Assembly: GCF_001540865.1 (NCBI RefSeq)
Contig: NC_033638.1
Coordinates: 5,469,849 to 5,533,848, forward strand
Length of the DNA: 64,000 bases
Reading direction: 5' to 3'
Origin: Ananas comosus
Lineage: Eukaryota > Streptophyta > Magnoliopsida > Poales > Bromeliaceae
Of this stretch, positions 25,473 through 36,440 are shown one piece after another. Every line of letters begins with the position of its first letter. Within the stretch, counting starts at the first letter, position 1. The position numbers and the translations under genes are program-made. The notes under the pieces were generated by a model. The model did no database searches and had not been told where the DNA came from. It worked only from the letters and a program-made list of their open reading frames with translations.

Positions 25473-25903
25473 TTAGTGAATCATTAAAGAGAGAAATTAT
25501 TGAGTACGTAAAAGAAAAATTATTTCTTGCTCCGAGTCTATATGTACGTCTCATTCATCACATTCAATAATTGTGATCGTATTTTTTAAAATTAAAAATA
25601 TATTATGACAAATGTAATGTACAACTACGCTCTCAGGGCCCAAAACACCTCCTAATTCGAATCATGACAATCGTACCTATATACAATTTTAATTAAAAAT
25701 TTAATCAAAATTTTAAATTTAAATCCTATCTAGCTGCAAAACTCTTAACGGACATCTACATCAGCTAACGGAATATGTTCAGTTATTACTAATACAAACT
25801 ATATATATATTACCGTATTGCCTTACCACGTAATCAACTCTCAGCTTTTGGGACTGATTATGTGCTCCCCGGACGGCATCAACTTGAAATAAGAGATCCT
25901 ATC

Positions 25904-26057
25904 ACCGACCGTCCCTAGAGCAAGTGGCAAAGGGCTTGGTGGTTGGTACCCGAAATCTAAGTTCGAATCCTAGTTGATTCACATTTCCAACTAAGTTTAT
26001 TTCTAAATGAAATAAACGAAGCGGGTAGCGTGCTACCTATCTCTCAAAAAAAAAAAA
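25904..26057 (+). repeat. tRNA-derived SINE copy 4, 18-bp TSD
   Basis: The best-preserved sense copy. It starts accgtccctagagcaagtgg (box A-like), has a box B at aagttcgaatcc, then gattcacatttccaac, a gctacctatctctc end and a poly-A tail. It is flanked by a perfect 18-bp direct repeat, gaaataagagatcctatc, at 25886-25903 and 26058-26075. Confidence 0.92.
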
Positions 26058-26075
26058 AGAAATAAGAGATCCTAT

Positions 26076-26700
26076 CTGAGGTGCACTATTCTCCAAATAA
26101 TTAATTTAATATTTAAAGTTTTGTCCAAATAATTTTTTAAAATATTTATATTTTAAAAAAAATTTCCAAGTAACTTTTTAACTTTTTTAAAATTTTTAAC
26201 TTTGTCTAAACAAATTTATANTTGATAATTTTGATGGCTAGTATGGGGTGTTTTTAGTTTACAGTGTAGAAGAAATGGTATTAGTTGAATTTTTGATAGA
26301 AAATTTTATTCACTGTCAAGATCAAGGTCAATAACTCTGATCTTGAATAGAAGAACAGGGTGCTCTATTTTTAGGAGGTCGTTCAATCGACCATTTATTT
26401 TCTTACCACTTGATGGACTCTTTTAATTTCTAAAAAATTACGAAATTCGATTTTTAGGTAGTTCAAATGCTTTAGATCATATTTAATGGAATGGATTGTC
26501 CATTTGGAAGATCTATCATCGAAAACAAATACTCAGTTATGACTATAGAAGCTCTAAACTCGTATACTTTTGGAAGTTGCTACTTCCAACCTTTGGGCGC
26601 TTAGATCCATACTATTCCAACCATTAAATAGTAAACCCTAGAGATCCAAGAGCTAAAAAGTTGTAAGTAGAAGACTTACAAAAGAACTCTAGATGGATTA
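26076..26700. other. Intergenic, no gene seen
   Basis: AT-rich; an N at 26221. No coding frame. Confidence 0.4.
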
Positions 26701-26708
26701 TATATATA

Positions 26709-27240
26709 GAGCTAGACCGGTATACTATCGGTAGCACGGAAGCCTCCGTGCTACTAAATTGTTTTCAATGTTGCGGCTTCCAAATTGACGATCGGCTCCT
26801 TTAAACTATTAAAAGTATTTGGAAACTAAATTTCATAACTTTTCGGCATCATTTACCTATCAAACGAGTAATCTAAAAATAAACGGCTGAAAATAAAAAT
26901 CTCATAAAAAATGATGATAAAAGACTTGAATTTAAGATCAGAGGTATTGATCTTACTCTAAATAGTGAAAAGAATTTTCTATAAAAATTTCATCAGATTT
27001 GGAGTGTTTTACACCATTAAATTCACAAACGCATCACATCTACCATTAAAATTATCAATTTTGAGACATTTTGATCACTAACCAAATAATGCCGAAAAAT
27101 TATGAAATTTAGTTTCCAAATACTTTTAATAGTGTAGATCAAGTCTAACAGAGCCAATTGTCGATTTGGAAGCAGCATCATTGAAAACAACTTGGTAGCA
27201 CGGAGGCCTCCGTGCTACCGATAGTATACCAGCCTAGCTC
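26709..27240. mobile_element. Microsatellite-embedded MITE, family C (532 bp)
   Basis: Inverted ends of ~46 bp: gagctagaccggtatactat and, complemented, gagctaggctggtatactat. Each runs into ggtagcacgg and a gcctccgtgctac palindrome, with about three mismatches between ends. The element is bounded by (TA)n on both sides (before 26709 and after 27240). No coding capacity. Homologous in part to 11500-12050. Confidence 0.85.
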
Positions 27241-27277
<37 letters not shown>

Positions 27278-27280
<3 letters not shown>

Positions 27281-27485
27281 TCAAATTTTTAGTTTTTGGG
27301 TTAATTTCTTTCATCATTTCTAACCATTGAATTAAATATTATAACCCAATAAGAACCACTCAATCCTAAGGAACCACTCAACCCTAAGAAACCAATATCA
27401 TTCTAACCCTACAATTTTTCATTTAAGGATTAAAAATTTGATAGCAAAAAAGATCTTTTGCTATTAGTAGTATTCCAGTCTAGCG

Positions 27486-27486
<1 letters not shown>
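27278..27486. mobile_element. Microsatellite-embedded MITE, family B (left end lost)
   Basis: The body is nearly identical to 11210-11421 (ttctttcatcatttctaacca, caaccctaag). The right terminus agtagtattccagtctag runs into (CT)n(TA)n. The left terminus is replaced by (TA)n(GA)n at ~27241-27277. Confidence 0.75.
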
Positions 27487-27540
<54 letters not shown>

Positions 27541-27589
27541 CTAAATAATTCATCAATTAAAACTCTAAATAAATTTTTCAAAAGTTGCA

Positions 27590-28100
27590 GTGCTTTTTAA
27601 GCACAGTTTCATTTGGTAGCGTTGATGTTGTTGTTGTTTCTTGGACTGCTACGCCAGGAGCTTTTTACAAAAAATAATTTTAAAAATTTATATTTGGTTG
27701 AATAATTCTGTAAAAAATTTATTTGGCCAGTTATATTTTATCGCGCTCAATATCAAAATGGAGCAATAACTGAGAGACAACAAATTGTTTATCTATTTTT
27801 CTTTAGAAAGAAAACAAAAAATAATTTACCATTTCTTTTTGAGTTAAGAAAAATTGTTATAAGAGTTTTTCACATACAATTCTAGCAATTCTATAAAGAC
27901 TCCGAACAGCTTGCATATAGTCCTACTAATCCTATAAAAACTTATATAGAATCCTATGAACCTCATAAAAAATCCTAACAACCATACAAAAAACCCACAA
28001 ATGAGAATTGCGGTATATGAATTAGCATTTTTTTTTTAAAATGATGAATAATTCACAGCTTTAAATGAATACGGTGAATTATTCATCATCTTGCAGTTCT
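27590..28100. mobile_element. Degraded relative of the 35.4-kb long-TIR element
   Basis: It shares tttttacaaaaaataattttaa-type ends, an internal run of ataaaaa(t)cctaacaacc-type repeats and 'ggtgaattattca' words with 35440-36148. Boundaries are approximate. Confidence 0.4.
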
Positions 28101-28845
28101 TGTTGTTAGTTGAAATAAGTCCAACGTCCTACTTCGTAGTGGAGGCCATGATGGGTCGGGTTATAGTCAAGTTGTGGATGCTATACATCTATATATTTTA
28201 AGTGTAATGAGTGCGCTCTTTTCCTTTAGGTCGATTTTTTAGAACTAATATATAGCTAATACTTATAATCTACAAGTAGTATCAGAGCTAGTGGTGCGAG
28301 TTTGATTCCCACATAGAGCATGTGTAAGTCAGAAGATTGTTGACTGAGAAATATGTCCAACGTCCTGTCCCATGGCATGGGCCAGGTTGAGTCTAATCAC
28401 TGTCGAACCTACAAGTGCCATACATCTATACACCTTAAGTCTGATAAGTTTGGCTTTTCAGTTGGCTAGATCTTTTGTAATTGTTAGTTAGTATTTACGA
28501 TCCACACTTGCTCATCCTAACGGGAATGATGCTGATGGTTTTAAAGAAACAGTTAAAAATATATAGAGAGTTCTCATTTATAGAATTTTTTTGAAATTGA
28601 TCCCTTCATGATTTTCAACCTTTTTTTATTTACACATTTATTTTTTTTATCTTCTTAATTAAATTATTTTAGTTATTTTAGTTGATAATTTTAGTAAATT
28701 TAATGGCTTTAATTATTAATTACTAGTTGCTAATTATTCTAATTTTATATACTAAAAATGTGTGAAAGAAAACAAAAACAAAAGAGAGAATACGCGGCAT
28801 TTGTATTTGTTTTGATTAAACTAAAATCTGTAGCGCTAGCCACCT
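28101..28845. other. Intergenic, no gene seen
   Basis: Degenerate repeats (ccaacgtcct... twice at ~28122 and ~28357, with 'tatacacatcttaagt'-like phrases) suggest an old internal duplication. No gene seen. Confidence 0.35.
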
Positions 28846-28847
28846 CT

Positions 28848-29130
28848 TTAACTATAGGCCATTTGAAATAATTCCCTCAATTTATTTTTATTAAGATTTA
28901 AGACTATCTTAACTCTTATTTTGTAAAATTTATTAANATAGGCCATTTGAAATAATTCCCTCAATTTATTTTTATTAAGATTTAAGACTATCTTAACTCT
29001 TATTTTGTAAAATTTATTAATTTTAGATAAAAATTCTAAAAACTAACTATAGGCCATTTGAAATAATTCCCTCAATTTATTTTTATTAAGATTTAAGACT
29101 ATCTTAACTCTTATTTTGTAAAATTTATTA
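28848..29130. repeat. Three near-identical direct repeats, one junction at an N
   Basis: A ~85-bp block beginning ataggccatttgaaataatt occurs at ~28852, ~28938 and ~29047. The first junction coincides with the N at 28937. At least the first repeat may be an assembly overlap. Confidence 0.85.
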
Positions 29131-30475
29131 ATTTTAGATAAAAATTTTAAAATTTTATCAAATTTATTGATAATTTTATAAAATTTAATGGTTTTAGTTA
29201 GTTTTTAGTAAATAAAATTAAAATAATTACCAGCTAAGAACTAATAAAAGTATTAAATTTACTAAAATTAGTAAATAGTAACTAAAATAATCTAATTAAG
29301 GAAATCAAAAACTTAGGAGACGTAAATAAAAGAGTTTGAATTTGAGGGACCAAATTCAAAATGATCTATTGATGAGATCTCTCTATATATTTTTATCCTT
29401 ACCTTTTAGAGTATGCTACAGGTACACCCCTGTTTGGGATGTACATCCTACAACTACCAAATCCAACAGCTGAGAATAATAAAATTTTTTTATTAAAAAA
29501 GTGTTGATAACTACACTCTCTCTTTTTTTTTCTTCACTTTGCCACTTTTCCTCCGGCCTTTCCCTCCGCTCACTCCTCTTTTTCTCCATCTTCACTTTCT
29601 CTCTTCCTTCATTCTTCACCGATTCTTCAGTGAACTCGTGTCCTGCGGCCATCCGCTTGTTTTCTTCCTCCATTTTTGGCTGGAGTTCTCAGCCCTCATC
29701 TACGGGTTCTCCTCTCTGATTAGTCCTTATCTGTGCATCCTTCTCGACTGCGATACTTAGCCCCATCTGCGTGTATGTCGCTCACGATAGCTGTGTCCCT
29801 AGGCGAGCCGTGAATAAAATTATAATTTTTTTCTTTAATTTGAACTTATTACTTCATTTGAACTCATTACTTCACTTTTTTTCTAATAATTAATAACATT
29901 TTAAGTAAATTAATATTTTTTAATTAGGGTGCATTATTTTAGTATTTTTTCACTAATTTGAACTATGATCAAGTAGTTAATAGATGATGTATTTTTATTA
30001 TAAATCTGTTTCATTGAAAATTTTCTATTCTTAACAATTTTTTTTGTTTTAATAGGATTTTCCTTTCTTGAATAGGTGGATGTATAAGTCATAGATTACT
30101 GTTCCTCTTAATTTTCTTAAATTTAATTTTCTTTCATCTGAAGCAATTTTATTGATATTTCACCTAAACATTTTTCTTCCTGATTTGGTAATCAAGTCTC
30201 TCTATTACAGTAATATGAAATTTTTTATATTTTAGTTTTTATTTTTTTAGTTATTTAACAGTGTATGAGAGTAAAATTTGGTAAATTAAATATTGATTAG
30301 GTGATTATTCTTTATGCTTGAAATGTTATAATCAAATGCTTGTATTATTTTCTTTCGCTACAATGATATATTGTTGGGGCTTAGTAGAATGTTGTCTATA
30401 CATTATAACTTTAGAAGTATCGATTTTGATAAATATTTTGCCCCCTCACCATTATTCCAATTTTGTATTCCAACT

Positions 30476-31412
30476 AAATATAATAAGAGTGTTCTATTCT
30501 GCCCTGAGAGTATTTTATTATGGCATAAAAGTGTAAAATTGAGCTGCATATATATTCGCATTCAAACGAACAAAGATTAATACCTAATTAAAATGTTCTA
30601 TTATGCCCCGAGGGGGTAAATTAGATGTCCACGTTCACAAGAACGAAAACCGGAACAACATTAAGCTACTCAATTGCGGCCAAACAGTATAAATTTGCGA
30701 CGAGTACTTTTTCTCATTCAAACGAACAAAGATTAAAACCTGATAAGAGTATTCTATTATATTATAAGCATGTAAAATTGTAACGAATACATGTTCGCAT
30801 TCAAATGAACAAAAATTATAACCTGATAAGAGCGTTCTATTATACTCTAAGAGTGTTCTATTATACCATAAGAGTATAAAATTACAACGCATACATGTTC
30901 GTATTAAAATAAACAAAAATTAAAACCTAATAAGAGTGTTCTATTATGTCCTGAGAGTATTCTATTATGGCACAAGAGTGTAAAATTGTAAGGCATACAT
31001 GTTTGCATTCAAACGAACAAAAATTAAAACCTGATAAGAGTATTCTATTATGCCCTAAGAGTGTTTTATTATGCCATAAGAGTGTAAAATTGCGACGCAT
31101 ACATATTCGCATTCAAGTGAATAAAAATTAAAACCTGATAAGAGTATTCTATTATGTCAAAAGAGTATTCTATTATGATATAAGAGTGTAAAATTATAAC
31201 ACATACATTCGCATTCAAACGAACAAAAATTATAACCTAATAAGAGTGTTCTATTATACTCTAAGAGTATTTTATTATGGCATAAGAGTATAAAATTACA
31301 ACGCATACATGTTCGCATTCAAATAAACAAAAATTAAAATATGATAAGAGTGTTCTATTATTCTAAGAGTGTAAATTTGTAACGAATATATATCCACATT
31401 CAAACGAATAAA
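30476..31412. repeat. ~104-bp minisatellite, about nine units
   Basis: The unit has the order: gataagagtgttctattatg, a second 'aagagtattttattatgg', cataagagtgtaaaattg, 'acgcatacatgttcgcattc', aaacgaacaaaaattaa. Successive units are spaced about 100-105 bp (aaacgaacaaa-type words near 30570, 30720, 30805, 30910, 31015, 31120, 31215, 31325, 31405). More diverged relatives continue to ~31930. Confidence 0.85.
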
Positions 31413-32436
31413 ATTTAATCATATGCGTGATCTATAAACCATATGTGTGTTTAACGCTATACTATACAAGTAGCAATTCTATGATTGCAAACAAAATAAT
31501 CATTCATAGGAGTGTACAAGTGTGATGTTCCATTTCAAGTATTGTAGCAAAGTAACTCCTAAAACCCCATAGCACCATTGTACTAATCCATAAGAGAATA
31601 TATTAGAAATTAATACATATTTCCTATACATTTTCTCTATTCAAACGAACAAAACTTAATCATATGCGTCATCTATAAACCGTATGTGTGTGTGTATGAC
31701 TGTAGTATACAAGTGAAAATTTCTAAATCCTCATCCTAAATTATAAATTATATAAATACAAACAAAATAATATGTACGAGTAAATTTGTGTAACATTATT
31801 CTACCAATCGCTAAATAAGAGTGAATATTTGCACTGAATATATATACCACATTCAAACAAACAAAATTTAAAATATCACATTACTGTTCTATTATGCCGT
31901 AATTAGGTATATTTGTAATGAATATATGTTTCTTATCCTAAACCGAACAAAATTTAATGAAATGCATGAAGTATAAGTGTGACTGTGGAAGCAACTTCTA
32001 AACCTTAAACCCTAATTATAATCCTAAACCCTGAATTTATATAAATGCAACCAAAATTAATATATACCAGGAGTATTCTAAAATTGAGTGAATCTACTAC
32101 TCGGTGACGAAATCCATAATATGCCAAAGGCGAATGCGAAGATGGAACCCTAAACCCTAAAAATAAAAATTTTATATTAAATAAAAAAATTGAAAGAACA
32201 AGATTATAGGGATTAAAAGAGTCCCCTATTTGGGTTGTGGCCGAGAAGTCAAAAATTGCCCCCAATCGAGTGCCTACAAGCAAATGAACAAGTGGCAGGT
32301 CCTAAAATGGACAGGGGAGCGATTTGGAGTATCGTATAAGCGATTGAGAGACGACCTCCTACCAATGGAGAGAGGCAAGGGCGAGAGAGAGCTCTGAGAA
32401 GGTTCAAGCAGGATTTTCTACAGAGTACGAGAATGT
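31413..32436. other. Interior of the large TIR element, no gene seen
   Basis: Diverged minisatellite relatives are followed by text with several ccctaaaccct-type words (32010-32160). The open frames have no family resemblance. Confidence 0.4.
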
Positions 32437-32561
32437 GTGGAACGAAAGAACTACGGCATGAGAGGCAAGTTCCTGCCCGATGGAGAGAGGCGAAAGCGAG
32501 AGAGAGGCGAGATCATGAGAGAGAGAGAGAGAGAGGCGAGAGCACGAGAGAGAGGCGAGTA

Positions 32562-32718
32562 CAAGAATGCTTGGAACCTGAAAAAAGAGGGTAAGATTAT
32601 ATCATTCTTTAGTAAACATTTAATCTCAACCATCAGTTCATTAGTTGTAGGATGGTCACCCCTAACAAGGGTGTACAGGCAACATTTGCCTTCCTTTTAA
32701 GCCATCAACGTCACAAGT
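32562..32718. repeat. ~157-bp repeat, left copy
   Basis: From acaagaatgcttggaacctg to ccatcaacgtcacaagt. Repeated in direct orientation at 34385-34542 on the other side of the Mutator-like insertion. Confidence 0.8.
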
Positions 32719-34379
32719 AGGGGTGTAAAACGGGCCGGGCGGCACGTGAGCCGCCCGGCCTGGCACGGCCTCGAGCCGGGCTACAGCCCAGCACGGGTAC
32801 TGTAGCACCCGTACCAGGCCGGCCCGGCCCGAGGCTCTAGGCCGTGCTAGGCCTTTCCTTTGGAGCCCAACGGCCCGGCACGGCATGACCCGTTTAGGCC
32901 ATGCCAGCCGGGCCCGAACCCCATGGCCCAAGGCAACTACCAACTGCCTTGGGCCATGGGGTCTGAGCTCCTGGGGAGCAGCCCTCCTCCCAAGAAGCTA
33001 GAGGTGGAACTGGGCCCGAGCCTAACCAAGGCCCGGCCCGATGGGAATGTTTGGGCTGAGCTTTAGGTATTAAAAACTTAACTTTGGATTCGGGCCGGGC
33101 TTCAAAATTTAGGCCCGAAAAAATTTTGGACCTCTTTGGGCATGTCCAAGCCCGGCCCAAGCCCGAGCCAAAAGCCCAATATATTAATTATTAAATAAAA
33201 TATTTAATTTATATATATATAATATATATATATAATATATATAATATATAATAATTAATATATATCAAAATATTTAGTTTCCATATAAATAGTATTATTA
33301 TATATAATAATTAATTAATTATACATATCTAACGATTAAATATATGGTATCATATTATTATATATACTTAATTAGTTATGCACATAACACTTACTAAATA
33401 TATATTATTTAAAATTTAAAAAAAAATTAATTAGACATTCTATGGTAATAACTTAAGGATAATTTTAAAATTTTAAAATACTACAACGCTTCTTAAAAAA
33501 CTACATATGCCATAATTAATTAAACTTCTATCTTATATGAGAACTTTCTATCTTAAATTACTTTGTAGATTATAACATCGGAGTAGAGTGAGAATTGCTG
33601 AAGCACATCTTCTACTTGTCTAAGTCTTAATTTTAGTTTATTAATTTTTTTTGTTTAGTCTTATTTTATTGATGGATAATTATGGAGACATTAATAATAT
33701 TATATGATTGTTAGATATTAATTTATTTGATGTTATCAAATCCAGTAAAAATAGGTATTTTATTTTAATTTTATACAAAAAAAGTATTTATGTATTATAT
33801 GATAAATGTATAAATGAGGCCTTCACAAAGCCTGATGGGTATTGGCATTGGTTTTGGGCTTGGGATTGGGCCGGGCCTTATTTTTTAAAAAAATTGGATA
33901 AAAGCCCAACCGAGACCTAAATTTTCTTTTGGGCATAGTATTACCCGACCCAAGCCCGGCCCAGTTCTACCCCACTAGAAGCTCTCCTCCCAAGGTCTGC
34001 CAGCAGACCTTGGGAGGAGTAGTTTGGTCCAATGGACCAACGAATTCTGTGGTCCATTGAACCAAAATTTAACTTTTTTTTAATAATACAAATATATTTA
34101 TTTTTTTAAAATAATTAAATATTTATTTTAGTATAATTATTTTTATAATTTTTTTATTATTTTAATCAAAATATTAATTTAAATTAAAAATAAATATTTT
34201 ACTAGGCCGGCCCGAAGTACGGCTCGTGCCTTCGAGCCGAAGGGCCGTGCCGGGCCAGAGGGTAGACAATTTGACCCAGCCCGAAATTAAATCCGGGCAG
34301 AACCGGGCCGGCTCCTAGCCCGTTTTGGCCCGAAAAATATAAGTCGTGCCGACTCGGCACGGCCCACATTACACCCCTT
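32719..34379. mobile_element. Mutator-like non-autonomous element (1.66 kb), 9-bp TSD
   Basis: Starts aggggtgtaaaacgggccg and ends cggcccacattacacccctt, imperfect inverted ends. It is flanked by a perfect 9-bp repeat gtcacaagt at 32710-32718 and 34380-34388. The ends are rich in gggccgggc/cccggccc words and the middle (33180-33830) is strongly AT-rich. No transposase. The GC-rich open frames at the ends are low-complexity shadows. Confidence 0.8.
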
Positions 34380-34384
34380 GTCAC

Positions 34385-34542
34385 AAGTGTGAGAATGCTT
34401 GCAACTTGAAAAAAGAGATGAGATTATATCAAGTCTTTAGTGAACATTGAATCTCAATCACCAGTTCATTAGTTGTAAGATATACACCCCTAACAAGGGT
34501 GTACAGGTAGCATTTTCCTTCCTTTTAAGCCATCAATGTCAA
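34385..34542. repeat. ~157-bp repeat, right copy
   Basis: From gtgtgagaatgcttgcaactt to ccatcaatgtcaa. A diverged direct repeat of 32562-32718 which also contains the right terminus of the large TIR element. Confidence 0.8.
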
Positions 34543-35439
34543 TTCCGTTAGCGGGTGCCACGTGGGTGTGTCTTATTGGCCCATTCATGGAGTATATATG
34601 CAACCGAGACATAAAAAATTTGATCCAAGAAAAGTCCACGGTCAACACGGTCCACAGGACAGAGCCACCTATGGATCGAAAGTGGCCATGACCCTCCTCA
34701 ACTCTTTAATATTTACTTTATAGTTCTTGATAGGTTATAATTTTTAATTAATTTTTAAAATACATGGGCCTATAATGTAAAAAAGTTTTTGGTGCTACTA
34801 TGAACCTATCGCTCTTCTCTTGTATTTTATTAGTAGAAAATCTACTAAGAACTTAGCATTTTTAAATAAGTGCTTTAATTTTAAATATTTTATTTTATAT
34901 ATTTTTAATCTTTTACCTCTTTTAGATGGGCTATTTTATTTAATTAAATAAATTATTATGTTAAATTTAATAGTGGGTTAGGTAATAATCATTAATTGTT
35001 ATAATTTTATATAAAAATTAAAAAAATTAAACCGCTAACTGAATTACTGTTAGATTTAGTAAAATTCTTAAGTTAATTGAATGGAATAATGCAAATAAAA
35101 TAATTAAAAGTTAAGTAAGTTTAAAAATAAAAAAAATAAAGTTAGCGGTTTAATTTTTTTAATTTTTATNATCAATAAACTTTTTTATTAGAAATTAGAA
35201 TAGATAAAAATATTATTTATACGCCAAAGTTTCTATCTATATACATTTTGGTTTCTCTCCTGATTGAATACTAGCTTCAGGTTTTATGGTCAATAATTCA
35301 CTATCTTTTATTTTTTCTAAGTAAAACAAAAAATAAATTTAATTTATCAAATATATTTTTGTTAAAATTATTTAACTCTATACAATATTTGTTAAGGTTG
35401 TCCGAAAAAAAAAAAAAAAAATCTGCCAAGTTGCTATTG
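34543..35439. other. Intergenic, no gene seen
   Basis: Contains an inverted pair, aattaaaaaaattaaaccgc (~35017) and gcggtttaatttttttaatt (~35144). The right arm ends next to the N at 35170. It is either a small foldback element or a join artefact. Confidence 0.4.
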
Positions 35440-36148
35440 GGATTTTTTTACAAAATAATTCTCTAAAATTTGATAATTGCAAAATAACCATGTCCAAATT
35501 ATATTTGGAAAACTAACCCTCCTTTTGCCATATAGGTGTCAGGGTGAAGATTTTCTTTGAAGACGGTAAATCATTCACCGGCTTTAGTAACCGCCTTTCT
35601 AATTTTCCACAAAGGCGGTGAATAATTCACTTTCTATATTCTATATATAATCCTAACAACTAAATAAAAATTTTAACAAATCACATATAATCTTAACAAC
35701 TTGAAAATTCTAATAATTTATCCATACAATTTCATATAATCTTAACGGTCTAAAAATCCTAATAGTCTATCCATATAATTTCATATAATATATCTTAACA
35801 GCCTGAAGATCCTAATAATCTATTTATACAATTTCATATAATTTTAAAATTCTAATAATCTATCCATACAATTCTAATAATCAAATAAAAATTATAATAA
35901 TCCACATATAATCCTAAAAAGAAATAGAAGAAAGCGGTGAACGATTCACTGCATTTAAAAGAAATTGGAGAATGATTCACCGCCGTTAAAAGACATGGGA
36001 GTACGCGGTGAACCATTCACCGCTTTTCGAAAATAACCTCACGTGGTTCTTATGTGGCGAAAAGAGGGTTAGTTTGTCAGATATAAATTTGGCCGAATTA
36101 TTTCACAAATTATAAAATTTTTAGTAGGTTATTTTATAAAAAATTCCC
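35440..36148. mobile_element. Long-TIR element with nested 'attcaccg' repeats
   Basis: Inverted ends of ~140 bp: left gggatttttttacaaaataa ... aactaaccctccttttgcca; right tggcgaaaagagggttagtt ... ttttataaaaaattccc. Inside are repeated ggtgaa(t/c)(a/g)attcaccg words on both arms and a central array of catataatcttaacaac-type units (35640-35920). No coding capacity. A clear target duplication was not found. Confidence 0.7.
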
Positions 36149-36373
36149 TGTCGGTGCTGCGGTCATTACAAACGTGTGAAGTAGCTAAGCTAAGCCGTGA
36201 TGTCATCTTGTTTTTCAATAAATAAATTGCCAATTTGGTACAAAATGTTTAAGAAGTCATTACGTACAACTAGTGCACCGTACACTACATATATTCTCTT
36301 ATTAAACTATTATTAAAGGTTATTAGGTAGCAATTGTGGTGCACGGGGTAATTTGCGGTAAGTGAGTCGCCAC

Positions 36374-36440
36374 CATAAATACCTGTCACTCCGGCTCCGA
36401 GGAAGCATCGCTCTCTCTCTCTCTCTCTCTTAGTTAGAAA
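36374..36440 (+). promoter_or_regulatory. Core promoter and CT-rich leader of the hydrolase gene
   Basis: A TATA-like cataaatac lies at 36374-36382, about 60 bp before the start codon. A (CT)10 run at 36411-36431 lies in the presumed 5' leader, as is common in plant genes. The transcription start itself is inferred. Confidence 0.5.

Larger units (their letters stand above)
29409..34510. mobile_element. Large TIR element, Mutator-like (inferred), disrupted
   Basis: The left end (29409: gctacaggtacacccctg ... catcctacaacta) matches in inverted orientation a block ending ~32676 and again a second block ending ~34508 (gttgtaagatatacacccct ... ggtgtacaggtagc). Inverted similarity extends ~60-80 bp. 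The interior holds a CT-rich block near the left end (29515-29700), its GA-rich counterpart near the right (32380-32560), and a minisatellite. No transposase was recognised and no clear target duplication found, so the class is inferred from the long TIRs. Confidence 0.5.

Noticed and set aside
28848..29130. CRISPR-like spaced direct repeats
   Set aside because: Three long adjacent copies, one at an N; a plant nuclear context and no spacer structure.
32010..32160. ccctaaaccct words resembling plant telomere repeats
   Set aside because: Only short scattered copies; not a tandem telomeric array.
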